NCBI GenBank assembly: GCA_947476045.1 | Contig: CANJNZ010000014.1 | Coordinates: 1-64,000 of the forward strand | Length of the DNA: 64,000 nucleotides | Source: Chthoniobacteraceae bacterium | GTDB lineage: Bacteria; Verrucomicrobiota; Verrucomicrobiia; Chthoniobacterales; Chthoniobacteraceae | Direction: 5' to 3' | In this document: one piece after another, positions 45,337 through 53,766 of the stretch | Numbering within the stretch: the first letter of the stretch is position 1 | How the letters are laid out: the number at the start of each line of letters is the position of its first letter | The notes under the pieces: model-generated | The model's database searches: none | The model's input: only the letters and a program-made list of their open reading frames with translations | What the model was told of the DNA's origin: nothing | Program-made: the position numbers and the translations under genes

Positions 45337-46336
45337 AACTCTCCGCATTCTGGTCGCCCTGCTGCTGCTCAGCGGGATGAGTTTTGGCGCGACGAAGAAA
45401 TCATCGAAAACTTCGAAATCGTCGAAAGCAGCGGTCGTAAAAACCAAATCGAAAAAATCGCCGCCCAAACCATCAGCGAAAAAGGCAGTGGTCAAAAAAG
45501 TCGAGCCGCCAGCACCGCCACCTGCCCCGCTCGCGCCGGGAGAACTTCCTCTCGCAGCACGCGCCGCACTTTGCCTCGATCTGAAAACCGGCAACGTGCT
45601 CTATGAAAAAGAGGCCGACGGGCTGGAGTATCCTGCCAGCGCCACCAAAATCCTGACCGCACTTGTGGTGATCGAAAGCGGAAATCTGGATCAGGCTGTG
45701 GAGGTCCAACTCGAAGACACCAAGGTCGAACCCAGCGCACTTGAATTTAAGCCAGGGGAAAGCTACGCGCGCCGTGACCTGCTCTACGCTCTGCTGCTCA
45801 AAAGCGCGAACGATGTGGCCCTCGCCCTCGCAAGGGACAACGCAGGCAGCGTCGAGGCATTCGCCGAAAAAATGAACAAGCGCGCCAGTGAACTCGGTGC
45901 AGACTCGTCGCACTTCGTAAACCCCCACGGTTTGCATGATCCTCATCATTTCACCACAGCGCGCGACCTGGCGAAAATCACCCGCGCGGCGATGCAGAAC
46001 CCAATCTTCCGGGAAATTGTGGGCACTTTGGAAAAACGCATGATGCGCGGCGAAGAGGAAGTGCTGCTGCGAAACCACAATAAATTACTCGGCAAACTTC
46101 CAGGCTGCACGGGTATCAAAACGGGCTTCACGCGGCAGGCGCAACAAGTTCTTGTCAGCGGAGCGAAGTGCGAAGGTTGCGAAGTGATCTCCGTAGTGCT
46201 GCACACAAACCACCCCGGCATCTGGGAGGATTCGAAACTGCTTCTGGCTGACGGATTGGAAAAGCTCGGTGCGCCAGGCGAGCAAAACGCCGCTGCCTAT
46301 CCAAGGCCGAAAAGCGAAGAGACGGTATCGAAGTAG
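45314..46336 (+). CDS. D-alanyl-D-alanine carboxypeptidase (low-molecular-weight PBP)
   Basis: A 340-aa periplasmic serine carboxypeptidase trimming peptidoglycan stem peptides (S11 family). A signal peptide or anchor (LRILVALLLLSGMSFGA) is followed by ~45 residues rich in Lys, Ser and Pro (KKSSKTSKSSKAAVV, then PPAPPPAPLAPG). This is an unusually basic linker that could bind the wall or anionic polymers. The catalytic domain has SATK (~108), SAND (~166) and KTGFT (~263) in the right order, with EYPASATKILTALVV and NPHGLHDPHHFTT. The C-terminal beta domain of PBP5 is missing or very short. The start lies inside the amidohydrolase gene (23-base overlap), so it is the last gene of the operon. 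Confidence 0.9.
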   Translation: MVKFFPNKTLRILVALLLLSGMSFGATKKSSKTSKSSKAAVVKTKSKKSPPKPSAKKAVVKKVEPPAPPPAPLAPGELPLAARAALCLDLKTGNVLYEKEADGLEYPASATKILTALVVIESGNLDQAVEVQLEDTKVEPSALEFKPGESYARRDLLYALLLKSANDVALALARDNAGSVEAFAEKMNKRASELGADSSHFVNPHGLHDPHHFTTARDLAKITRAAMQNPIFREIVGTLEKRMMRGEEEVLLRNHNKLLGKLPGCTGIKTGFTRQAQQVLVSGAKCEGCEVISVVLHTNHPGIWEDSKLLLADGLEKLGAPGEQNAAAYPRPKSEETVSK

Positions 46337-46394
46337 AACGGGGTTAACGCATTATCCGGATACACTCGAAGCAGGGCATCTTGGCGGTGTTTCC

Positions 46395-46459
46395 GAAATG
46401 AGAATAGAAATGCCGCACTTTTGCCTTTCCATTTCTCAGGTCTGAAATAGTCTCATTTC
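46395..46459. promoter_or_regulatory. nested inverted repeats upstream of the NtrC-type regulator
   Basis: GAAATGAGA (46395-46403) and TCTCATTTC (46451-46459) form a perfect 9-bp inverted repeat that encloses GAAATG (46407-46412) and CATTTC (46430-46435). It ends 42 bases before the start of the regulator. It could be an autoregulatory operator or a leader hairpin. There is no T-run after it. Confidence 0.4.
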
Positions 46460-46501
46460 CGCGAACCCCCATCGCAATCAGCCCAAACAACCATTTCAGC
46501 C

Positions 46502-47881
46502 ATGGCAAAAATCGTCATCATTGACGACGAACCGAATATCGTCGAACTCGTCGTCACCGCTTGCAAAGAACTCGGTCACGAAGCCTTTCCTTTCGTCAAC
46601 AGTGCCAAGGCGCTGGAGCAATTGGAGAGTATCGCGCCACAACTGGTCATCTCGGACATCAAGATGGGAAAAGTGGACGGCTTTGAAATTCTCCGGCGCG
46701 TCAAGAGCACGCTGGAAAATTGTCAGGTGATTTTGATGACCGGATTCGGCAACGAAGAAATCGCGGAAAAGGCCATCGGCGAAGGCGCGCGCTACTATAT
46801 CCGCAAGCCTTTCAAGATCGCCGAAATGCAGACCCGGGTGAAGCACACCATCGAATTCACCGATACCGCCAAGGAGCGCGACACTCTCAAGAAAGTGGTG
46901 AAGCGCTCGGCAAATCCCGAAAACATCATCGGGACTTCGCCGAAGATGGATGAAGTGTATCACCTCATCCGCAAAGTAGCCGATACGGACTCCACGATTT
47001 TGATCCAGGGCGAAAGCGGCACGGGCAAGGAACTGGTCGCTCGAGCACTGCACTTCAACAGCAGCCGCCAGCACCAGCCTTTCGTCGCGATCAACTGCTC
47101 GGCATTGCCGGAGAATCTGCTCGAGTCCGAATTGTTCGGCCACAAAAAGGGCGCGTTCACCGGCTCGGTGGCGGACAAGGCGGGTCTATTTGAAGAAGCA
47201 GAGCGCGGCACCATCTTCCTTGATGAAGTAAACTCGATGGCGCTCTCGCTTCAAACAAAGCTGCTGCGCGTGTTGCAGGAGCGCCAGCTCCGCCGCGTGG
47301 GTGACAACAAGACAGTGCCCATCAATGTGCGCGTGCTGGCGGCAACCAACAGCTCCCTGCTGGAATTGGTGAAAGAAGGGAAGTTCCGCGAGGATCTTTA
47401 CTACCGGCTCGCTGTGATCCCCATCGAAATGCCTGCGTTGCGCGAACGCTCGGAGGATATTCCATTGCTTGTGCAGCACTTTTTGAAAAAGACAACCACC
47501 GGCGGCGAGCCGGGGGTGAAAATCGAGCCAAAAGCCGTCGAGGCGCTCCAAACTTATTCATGGCCGGGCAATGTTCGTGAATTGGAAAACGCCATCGAGC
47601 GCGCCTGCGCATTATGCGAGGATTCCAACATCCGCATCAGCGATCTGCCACCGCAAGTCATCAAAATGTCGGGCGTCGGAATCGGCAGCGGCGGAGGCGC
47701 GATGCCGGTGGGTAAAAAACTCGACGACTTCATTCAGGAGCAAGAGCGGCGGTTTATTGACGAAACCATCAAGGCCAATGCGGGCAACCGTGAAAAGGCC
47801 GCGAAGATGCTTAGCGTAAGCATGGCGACGCTTTACCGCAAAATCGATGTGAAGACGCCAAAGGCGGCCAAGGCTAAATAG
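46502..47881 (+). CDS. NtrC-family sigma-54-dependent response regulator
   Basis: A 459-aa regulator. The receiver domain (1-120) has D8, D9 and phospho-acceptor D52 in VISDIKMG, and a Lys in YYIRKPF. The AAA+ domain (~140-380) has Walker A GESGTGKE at 170-177, Walker B GTIFLDEV, and arginine-finger blocks FREDLYYRLAVIPIEMPALR. The sigma-54 contact loop reads GAFTGS (217-222), where nearly all relatives have GAFTGA. A C-terminal Fis-type helix-turn-helix (ANAGNREKAAKMLSVSMATLYRKI) ends before a basic tail. It would activate sigma-54 promoters when phosphorylated. No kinase gene is adjacent, so the signal is unknown; the REC-HK-REC gene at 55136 is a possible partner. Confidence 0.94.
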   Translation: MAKIVIIDDEPNIVELVVTACKELGHEAFPFVNSAKALEQLESIAPQLVISDIKMGKVDGFEILRRVKSTLENCQVILMTGFGNEEIAEKAIGEGARYYIRKPFKIAEMQTRVKHTIEFTDTAKERDTLKKVVKRSANPENIIGTSPKMDEVYHLIRKVADTDSTILIQGESGTGKELVARALHFNSSRQHQPFVAINCSALPENLLESELFGHKKGAFTGSVADKAGLFEEAERGTIFLDEVNSMALSLQTKLLRVLQERQLRRVGDNKTVPINVRVLAATNSSLLELVKEGKFREDLYYRLAVIPIEMPALRERSEDIPLLVQHFLKKTTTGGEPGVKIEPKAVEALQTYSWPGNVRELENAIERACALCEDSNIRISDLPPQVIKMSGVGIGSGGGAMPVGKKLDDFIQEQERRFIDETIKANAGNREKAAKMLSVSMATLYRKIDVKTPKAAKAK

Positions 47882-47905
47882 CCTGCAAGGCGCGCCGAAA
47901 TCCCG

Positions 47906-48838
47906 ATGCGTCTCGACCAGCCGCTCACTTTCCGCCCGCTCTACATGGAGCGCGTTTGGGGCGGTCGTCGTCTGGCGGAAAAATTTGGCAGGACGATTCC
48001 CGATGGAGCACCCATCGGCGAAAGTTGGGAACTGGTAGATCGTGAAGACACACAGAGCGTGGTGGAAAACGGACCGCTCGCCGGAAAGACGCTGCACGAA
48101 CTGTGGACGAAAATGCGCGAGCCGGTGTTTGGGCGCGTGGCGGATTCGCCGCGATTTCCATTGCTGGCAAAAATCCTCGATGCCCGCGAGACGCTCAGTG
48201 TGCAAGTGCATCCACCAGCAAGCATGGCGACGGAATTGAACGGCGAACCGAAAACAGAAATGTGGTTCCTGCTCGACTCGGAGCCGGACGCAGAATTGTT
48301 CGCAGGATTCCGGCGCGGAACGACGCGTGCAAAATTTGAACAAGCACTTGCGGAAGGACACGCGGCTGACTTGCTGCACCGACTGCCAGTGCAAGCGGGC
48401 GATGCGATTTTCATTCCCAGCGGACGCTGCCACGCCATCGGTGCCGGCTGCTTTATCGTAGAGATGCAGCAGAACAGCGACACGACTTACCGCGTCTTTG
48501 ATTGGAATCGAGTCGGCCTCGACGGAAAGCCGCGCCCGCTACATGTGCGCGAGTCGCTGCTTTCGATTGATTTCACAGACCACGAGCCATCTCTCGCGCA
48601 ACGCGAAGGTGAAAGTGTCGTAAAGTGCGAGTATTTTAAAGTCGAACACTGGGATCTCGAACGCGCCCGAACCGACACCAGCGAGGGTTGCGCGATTTTC
48701 ACCGTGCTGAGTGGTGCGCTCACTTGCGGCGGACTCACTTTCAAAGCTGGTGATTTTTTCCTACTCCCCGCCGCGACGACGAACCGCACGCTCACGCCGA
48801 CGCAGCCGTCAACGAGCGTGCTGCGAACGACGCTCTGA
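47906..48838 (+). CDS. manA: class I mannose-6-phosphate isomerase
   Basis: A 310-aa zinc-dependent cupin isomerase interconverting mannose-6-phosphate and fructose-6-phosphate, feeding GDP-mannose for surface sugars. The typical blocks are RPLYMERVWGGRRL, GESWELVDRE, SVQVHPP (His of the zinc site, ~99), KTEMWFLLDSE (Glu, ~113) and GDAIFIPSGRCHAIGAG (His, ~178). The second cupin half ends with a GALTCGGLTFKAGDFFLLPA block. The length fits the short bacterial ManA type. It lies 24 bases after the NtrC-type regulator gene and ends 4 bases from the convergent DUF971 gene. Confidence 0.93.
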   Translation: MRLDQPLTFRPLYMERVWGGRRLAEKFGRTIPDGAPIGESWELVDREDTQSVVENGPLAGKTLHELWTKMREPVFGRVADSPRFPLLAKILDARETLSVQVHPPASMATELNGEPKTEMWFLLDSEPDAELFAGFRRGTTRAKFEQALAEGHAADLLHRLPVQAGDAIFIPSGRCHAIGAGCFIVEMQQNSDTTYRVFDWNRVGLDGKPRPLHVRESLLSIDFTDHEPSLAQREGESVVKCEYFKVEHWDLERARTDTSEGCAIFTVLSGALTCGGLTFKAGDFFLLPAATTNRTLTPTQPSTSVLRTTL

Positions 48839-48842
48839 CCGA

Positions 48843-49148
48843 CTACGGCGCAAGCTTGCGCAGATAGGTAAAATTATAGAGCCCGGTGGCGTGACCATCG
48901 CCCCACGTCGGCTGGATTGCGTAGCCGCCGATCAAGTTCCAACCGCGCAGCTCGAAACTCGACGGCTGATACTGCACCTCGGGCGCAAGCACATTGCCGA
49001 GCGCATCCGGCTCGCCGCAGCACGCGGCGCACGGGCAGGAGCGGCGGAGCGACTCGAAGGAAATATAAGTCTCCCGACCATCGCTCCACGCGATGGCGAG
49101 TTCGTTGCCGATGGCGGCGATGTTGCTCGGAGTAAGGCGCTCGTTCAT
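48843..49148 (-). CDS. DUF971 (GBBH-like N-terminal) domain protein
   Basis: A 101-aa cytoplasmic protein made of one DUF971 domain: LAIAWSDGRETYISFESLRR followed by SCPCAACCGE (~37-46), and the C-terminal NLIGGYAIQPTWGDGHATGL block with YNFTYLRKL. The cysteine group suggests metal or Fe-S handling; related domains occur at the N-terminus of gamma-butyrobetaine hydroxylase and beside Fe-S carrier proteins. The ATG at 49148 directly abuts the stop codon of the YggS-like gene (zero spacing), so the two are co-translated. The role is not established. Confidence 0.88.
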   Translation of the reverse strand: MNERLTPSNIAAIGNELAIAWSDGRETYISFESLRRSCPCAACCGEPDALGNVLAPEVQYQPSSFELRGWNLIGGYAIQPTWGDGHATGLYNFTYLRKLAP

Positions 49149-49877
49149 TTAATCATCAAAGCCGGTTGCCTCCGGCTTCCAAGTCTTACCGCTCCGCTCG
49201 CCAAAAATAGCCGTGCCCACGCGCACAAGCGTCGCCCCTTCTTCGATGGCTACGGTGAAGTCACCGCTCATCCCCATCGAGAGTTGAGGCAGAGGCACAC
49301 GAAATTCCATCTGCAAACGATCGCGCAGTTCGCGAAGCGCGATAAAAAAACCGCGCGCCATTACCGCTTTGGGCTGGGGGGGAGGAATGCACATCAGGCC
49401 GTCAATGTTCAGACGACCCAATGCCAGCAGATCTTCCATCTGTGCGCGCAACATATCCGGCGTGAAACCAAACTTTGTCCCCTCACCCGCCACGTTCACT
49501 TCCAGCAACACGCGCGGAAAAGCACCGGTCTCGCCCGCGATGCGATCAATATCGCGAGACAACTCCAAAGAATCTACGCCATGCAACATCTCGAACAATG
49601 GCAGCGCATGACGGATTTTATTTTTTTGCAAATGCCCTACGAAGTGCCACCGCGCGCGAGCCGGGACGAGCGGCACCTTAGCACGGGCCTCCTGCACACG
49701 GCTTTCGCCGAAAATAAACTGCCCCGCATCCAGCGCATCGATCACGGCTTCGGGAGGATGAGTTTTGGATACAGCGACGAGAGTAATTTCTTCGACCGCC
49801 CTTCCAGAACGAGCCGCAGCATCAGCCATAAGGCCGCGCACGGTATTCAAGCGGTCTAATAATGATTTATTATTCAC
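49149..49877 (-). CDS. YggS/PLPBP-family pyridoxal phosphate homeostasis protein
   Basis: A 242-aa single-domain TIM-barrel PLP-binding protein. LVAVSKTHPPEAV at ~33-45 holds the PLP lysine (K38). FGESRVQEARAK (~57), WHFVGHLQKNK (~77), LLEVNVAGEGTKFGF (~123) and LSMGMSGDFTVAIEEGATLVRVG (as successive pieces, ~199-221) are all family blocks. It lacks enzyme activity and balances free PLP. The start is a GTG at 49877. The genes YggS and DUF971 form a two-gene unit. It is divergent from the LysR regulator across an AT-rich gap. Confidence 0.94.
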   Translation of the reverse strand: MNNKSLLDRLNTVRGLMADAAARSGRAVEEITLVAVSKTHPPEAVIDALDAGQFIFGESRVQEARAKVPLVPARARWHFVGHLQKNKIRHALPLFEMLHGVDSLELSRDIDRIAGETGAFPRVLLEVNVAGEGTKFGFTPDMLRAQMEDLLALGRLNIDGLMCIPPPQPKAVMARGFFIALRELRDRLQMEFRVPLPQLSMGMSGDFTVAIEEGATLVRVGTAIFGERSGKTWKPEATGFDD

Positions 49878-49955
49878 CTTGTTTTCTTATAATTTCTCTT
49901 TTCAATAGCAACTGCATACAATAACCGTCGTATTATTACGTAGAAATCACTGCAT

Positions 49956-49991
49956 AATAAACCTTCAAACTTAACCAATAAACCTTCAAAC
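49956..49991. repeat. 15-bp direct repeat in front of the LysR-type gene
   Basis: AATAAACCTTCAAAC occurs perfectly at 49956-49970 and 49977-49991, spaced 21 bp (two helical turns), ending 3 bases before the start codon at 49995. An AT-rich dyad TATTAT (49931-49936) and ATAATA (49954-49959) lies just upstream. Position and spacing suggest an operator for autoregulation or a duplicated 5' untranslated segment. Confidence 0.55.
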
Positions 49992-49994
49992 AAT

Positions 49995-50879
49995 ATGTAT
50001 ATCGATTCACTCAAAGTCTTCTCCGATTTGGTAGAAACCAGCAGTTTCTCAAAATCAGCGACGATCAACAACATCACCCAAAGCGCAGTCAGTCAACAAG
50101 TGCGCAGCATGGAAACCCAATTCGACTGCACGCTCGTAGAACGCGGTCGGCGCAATCTTTCACTCACTCCCGAAGGCACAGCTTTCCTGAAGACGTGCAA
50201 AAGCATCGTTTCTATCTGGAATGATTTTGAGGGGCGTCTCAAAGAAATCAAAAATGTTGTCGAAGGCGAGGTTCGGGTTGCTTCGATCTACAGCATCGGC
50301 CTGCATGAACTGCCAGCGCGTCTGAAAGCGTTTAGCGAAAAAAATCCGCACGTGAAGGTGCGTGTGGAATATCACCGCGCACAAGACGTCTATGACATGG
50401 TCGAGACGGGAAAAGCCGACCTCGGTCTGGTAGCCTATCCCGTAAAGCATGCGGGTCTGCTGTTCGAGGTTTTTGACGAAGACCGGCTTGTGCTCATCTG
50501 CAATCCAAACCACCCGCTGGCATCGAAAAAGAAAATTACACTCAGCGCCATCAAGGGCGAAAGGTTCATTTCCTTCGAAGCCGATACGCCAACGCGAAAA
50601 GTCATCGACCGCAGTTTGCGCGCCGCAAAGGTGAAAGTAATCAATGCAGCGGAATTCGACAACGTCGAGACGGTGAAACGCGCAGTCGAAATCGAAAGCG
50701 GCATCTCCATCGTGCCCTCCTACACGGTGACGGAGGAGCTTAAAAACGGTCAGCTCGCCGTGCTGGAGATCGAATCACCGAAACTTACGCGCCCGCTTGG
50801 GCTTATTTTCAGCCGCACCCGCTCGCGCCCGCCAGGGCTGAAGGAACTGATGGCTTCACTCAAGGAATCCGCGAAGTAA
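49995..50879 (+). CDS. LysR-type transcriptional regulator
   Basis: A 294-aa DNA-binding regulator. The winged helix-turn-helix is at 1-60 (LVETSSFSKSATINNITQSA, then VSQQVRSMETQFDCTLVERG). A linker helix and a two-lobed substrate-binding domain follow (~90-290), with GEVRVASIYSIGLHELPARL, ADLGLVAYP and VEIESGISIVPSYTVTEEL. It resembles CysB/CysL-like members, but the inducer cannot be told. The first ~60 codons and the promoter are AT-rich. Two 15-bp direct repeats immediately precede the start. It is divergent from the YggS-like gene, a usual arrangement for LysR regulators and targets, so YggS-DUF971 is a candidate target. Confidence 0.92.
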   Translation: MYIDSLKVFSDLVETSSFSKSATINNITQSAVSQQVRSMETQFDCTLVERGRRNLSLTPEGTAFLKTCKSIVSIWNDFEGRLKEIKNVVEGEVRVASIYSIGLHELPARLKAFSEKNPHVKVRVEYHRAQDVYDMVETGKADLGLVAYPVKHAGLLFEVFDEDRLVLICNPNHPLASKKKITLSAIKGERFISFEADTPTRKVIDRSLRAAKVKVINAAEFDNVETVKRAVEIESGISIVPSYTVTEELKNGQLAVLEIESPKLTRPLGLIFSRTRSRPPGLKELMASLKESAK

Positions 50880-50924
50880 TTCCGGCCTTTTCATAGGAGG
50901 CTTGCGTCTGCTTCTCTCCGCGCC

Positions 50925-51779
50925 ATGGAAGCAAACATCGGCATCATCGGCGGCAGCGGGCTTTACCAAATCGAGGGACTCACTGACGTCTGCGAACACC
51001 AGTTGGAGACACCGTTCGGAAGACCGTCTGATGCAATCATCGGCGGAAAACTCGGCGGACGGCAGGTTTTCTTTTTACCAAGGCACGCACGCGGTCACCG
51101 TATCCTGCCGCACGAGCTTCCCCACAAGGCAAACATTTGGGCGTTGCGTTCGCTGGGCGTGCGATTCGTGGTGTGCGTGACTGCCGTTGGATCGTTGCAG
51201 GAAAAATACGCGCCTCGACATATAGTGCTGCCGTCGCAGTTTTTCGACCGAACATCGCAGATCCACACGTTTTTCGGCGGTGGAATCGTCGCGCATGCCT
51301 CGTTTGCCGAGCCGGTATCTGCGGCATTGCAGCAGATCATTTTCGAAGAAGGAACTGAACTGGGCTGCACGATGCACAAGGGCGGCACCTATGTGAATAT
51401 GGACGGCCCTCAATTCAGCACACGCGCGGAAAGTGAAACCAATCGCAAGCTCGGCTTCGACGTGATCGGCATGACGAACCTCGCCGAAGCGAAGCTCTGC
51501 CGCGAAGCGGAAATCGCCATGGCGACACTCGCGATGATCACCGACTACGACTGCTGGAAAGTCGAGGAGGAGCCGGTGACCGCGGAAGCCGTCATCTCAC
51601 ACCTGCTTGCAAACGCAGATACCGCCAAGCGCATCCTCGCACGCGTAGTCCCGCGCATTCCCACAAAGGCGGAATGGCCCGAGCACCGTGCGCTCGACAT
51701 GGCGCTCGTGACAGACCGCAAGCTATGGCCTGCGAAAACTGCGGAGAAACTCAAACCCATCCTCGGGCGTTTTTTGTAA
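50925..51779 (+). CDS. mtnP: S-methyl-5'-thioadenosine phosphorylase
   Basis: A 284-aa purine nucleoside phosphorylase (PNP/UDP family 2) that phosphorolyses methylthioadenosine to adenine and methylthioribose-1-phosphate. GIIGGSGLYQIEGL at ~6-19 (phosphate loop), FFLPRHARGHRILPHELPH as adjoining pieces (~49-67), VVCVTAVGSLQEKYAP (~82) and TYVNMDGPQFSTRAES (~155-170, substrate binding) are typical, with IGMTNLAEAKLCREAEI (~182). An AGGAGG lies at 50895-50900, 24 bases before the ATG, too far for normal use. It could alternatively act on futalosine-type nucleosides. Downstream a hairpin lies before a convergent lipoprotein gene. Confidence 0.94.
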   Translation: MEANIGIIGGSGLYQIEGLTDVCEHQLETPFGRPSDAIIGGKLGGRQVFFLPRHARGHRILPHELPHKANIWALRSLGVRFVVCVTAVGSLQEKYAPRHIVLPSQFFDRTSQIHTFFGGGIVAHASFAEPVSAALQQIIFEEGTELGCTMHKGGTYVNMDGPQFSTRAESETNRKLGFDVIGMTNLAEAKLCREAEIAMATLAMITDYDCWKVEEEPVTAEAVISHLLANADTAKRILARVVPRIPTKAEWPEHRALDMALVTDRKLWPAKTAEKLKPILGRFL

Positions 51780-51800
51780 AACAGCAGACTTAGAAATTCA

Positions 51801-51822
51801 CATTCCAACCATCGGTGGAATG
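51801..51822. terminator. hairpin between convergent mtnP and lipoprotein genes
   Basis: CATTCCA and TGGAATG (51801-51807 with 51816-51822) form a 7-bp stem with extra CC/GG pairing inside. No T-run follows on either strand, so it is at best a weak bidirectional terminator. Confidence 0.35.
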
Positions 51823-51839
51823 ATGGCGTTTAAGCCCGC

Positions 51840-52163
51840 TTATTTTTCTTTGGCGTCAAGATCGAAAAGCCATGCGGGTTTATCCACGGACTGCCGGACA
51901 ATATTCGGCCCGACAACCGTCGTGCGCCAGCCGTTCGGATATTTGTTCACCACTTCATTCGGCGGGCCGCTGTGACGCTCGACGGCTTTGATTGCATAGC
52001 CTTGATCGACTTTCTTCACGCTGCCTTCGGCGATCCAGTCGGCGATGCGATCGCCCTGATGATCGGTCACAGAGAGTTTGGTGTAGGTCTGGCAACCAGT
52101 GAGAAAGGCGAGAGCTAAGAGCGGCAGAAATTTCACGGTATGGAAGCTGGCAGGACGGTTCAT
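51840..52163 (-). CDS. small predicted lipoprotein of unknown function
   Basis: A 107-aa protein starting at the ATG at 52163; a TTG nine bases upstream is less likely. The signal peptide ends in the lipobox FLTGC, and the lipidated Cys is followed by Gln, which predicts outer-membrane sorting by the enterobacterial +2 rule. The mature part (~85 aa) has TKLSVTDHQGDRIADWIAEG and ends in WLFDLDAKEK. No family is recognised. It is divergent from the TolC-like gene, 88 bases away, and convergent with mtnP. Confidence 0.72.
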   Translation of the reverse strand: MNRPASFHTVKFLPLLALAFLTGCQTYTKLSVTDHQGDRIADWIAEGSVKKVDQGYAIKAVERHSGPPNEVVNKYPNGWRTTVVGPNIVRQSVDKPAWLFDLDAKEK

Positions 52164-52251
52164 CGGCGACAAGGTTCGACTGCGTGCGAAAAGTTTTGTT
52201 CAATGCGCCCGCAACACTAGCAAGCACGACGCTCGCGGGTTGGTTGTTCAC

Positions 52252-53739
52252 ATGTTTCACAAAATATTCCCGTTTCTCTGCGCCACGACTTTATTGGCCG
52301 GCGACGATGCGCCGGGCCGACGCGTGCTGGCGCTCGATATCGACAAGGCCATCCGGTTTGCGCTGGCGAAGAACTTTTCCATCGAAGCTTCGCGCTATGA
52401 ACCGAAGATTGCGAAGGAGCAGGAGCGGACGGCGAAAGGAAAATTTGATCCGAATTTCGACATTAGTTTCCAAAGGGGGGAAGATGTGGTGCGCGATCAA
52501 TTTCGTCGCGACGCGAGCGGTGCTGGTCGCCATTTTTCTTTCGACAGTGTTTCGCAAAGCAGCACTTGGAGCACCGGCGTGAGCGGTGTGACAGTGTGGG
52601 GGCTGGGCTACGATGTCGGCCTGAGTTCGCAACGGCAAAGCGGGACTTTTAACCGCTTCGATGCGGACTACACGAGCGAGGCGTCATTTAGCGTCAGCCA
52701 GCCACTACTGCGAGGCGCGGGGACCGATGCGCAACTCGCCGGGGTGCGCGTGGCGCGGAATAATGTGGTCATCTCGGAGTGGGGGCTTAAGGAGCGGGTT
52801 ATCGCGGTGATCACGGACGTGATTGATGTGTATAATGAACTGCACTTCGCGCACGAAAACCTCGAGGTGGCGAAGCGCACGCGCGGTCTGGCCCAGCAGC
52901 TTTTGCAGGACAACATCAAGCGCGTGGAAGTAGGCGTGATGAAAGCGCTCGATGTGACGACCGCACAAGCGGAGGTCGCAGCACGCGAGGAGGCCGTGAT
53001 CACGACACAGCGTGCGGTGAAAGATCAGGAGAATTTTCTGAAGCAACTCATCACTGCAGACCTGCTGCCATTGCTCGGCACGCGTGTAGAAATCGTGCCG
53101 CCCAAGACGCCGGACTTCGCCGCCAGCGTGATCGCCGGGGTGCGTGAGGCGCTCGAATTGCGGCCCGACTACCGGCAGGCGAAGCTCGATATGGAAAACC
53201 GCCACATCACGATGGCGTTTGAAAAAAATCAGACACTGCCTCGCCTTGATCTAAGGGGAAGCCTCAGTTTGCTGGGGCTGGATGATGATTTTGGCACCAG
53301 CACACAGCGAACGGCAAACCGCGACCAATCCGCATGGAGCGCAGGCGCTACGTTCAGCATTCCTCTTGGTAACCGGACGGCGCGCGGTCGCTACAACGCC
53401 GCCCAACTCGAATCCGCTCAGGCGCTCGTTCGGCTGCAGCAACTCGAACAGGATATCATCGTGCGTGTAGATAACGCGAACGGCGCAGTCATCACTGCCA
53501 AGCAGCGTATCGAGGCCACACGTGAATCGCACCGGCTCGCTAAAGAAAGTCTGGATGCGGGAGAAAAACGGCTCGTCGCCGGAAGCGGCACGGTTTTCGA
53601 GGTGCTGGAACTGCAAAAGAAACTCTCGGAAGCAGAAACCGCCGAGCTGCGCGCGAAGGCTGACTACAACAAGGCAGTCGCTCACTTTCAGCAACAGACG
53701 GGCATAACATTGCGCGCCCATAGCGTAAAAGTGGAGTGA
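52252..53739 (+). CDS. TolC-like outer-membrane efflux protein
   Basis: A 495-aa outer-membrane channel protein of the TolC/OEP family. The ATG at 52252 gives a short exported N-terminus (HKIFPFLCATTLLAG). LDIDKAIRFALAKNFSIEAS is the typical first helix. Long coiled helices with heptad-like Glu/Lys/Leu pattern occur at ~165-250 and ~380-470 (AIT-AKQRIEATRESHRLAKES and SGTVFEVLELQKKLSEAET). QPLLRGAGTDAQL (~141) and SIPLGNRTARGRYN (~362) mark the two beta-strand entries. No periplasmic adaptor or inner-membrane pump gene is adjacent, so it may serve several pumps. Confidence 0.88.
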   Translation: MFHKIFPFLCATTLLAGDDAPGRRVLALDIDKAIRFALAKNFSIEASRYEPKIAKEQERTAKGKFDPNFDISFQRGEDVVRDQFRRDASGAGRHFSFDSVSQSSTWSTGVSGVTVWGLGYDVGLSSQRQSGTFNRFDADYTSEASFSVSQPLLRGAGTDAQLAGVRVARNNVVISEWGLKERVIAVITDVIDVYNELHFAHENLEVAKRTRGLAQQLLQDNIKRVEVGVMKALDVTTAQAEVAAREEAVITTQRAVKDQENFLKQLITADLLPLLGTRVEIVPPKTPDFAASVIAGVREALELRPDYRQAKLDMENRHITMAFEKNQTLPRLDLRGSLSLLGLDDDFGTSTQRTANRDQSAWSAGATFSIPLGNRTARGRYNAAQLESAQALVRLQQLEQDIIVRVDNANGAVITAKQRIEATRESHRLAKESLDAGEKRLVAGSGTVFEVLELQKKLSEAETAELRAKADYNKAVAHFQQQTGITLRAHSVKVE

Positions 53740-53766
53740 ATGCCCGTAGTCACGACTGCAAATCCC

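Noticed and set aside
46380-46400. Sigma-54 promoter before the NtrC-type gene
   Set aside because: TGGCGGTGTTTCCG lacks the GC doublet of the -12 element at the required spacing.
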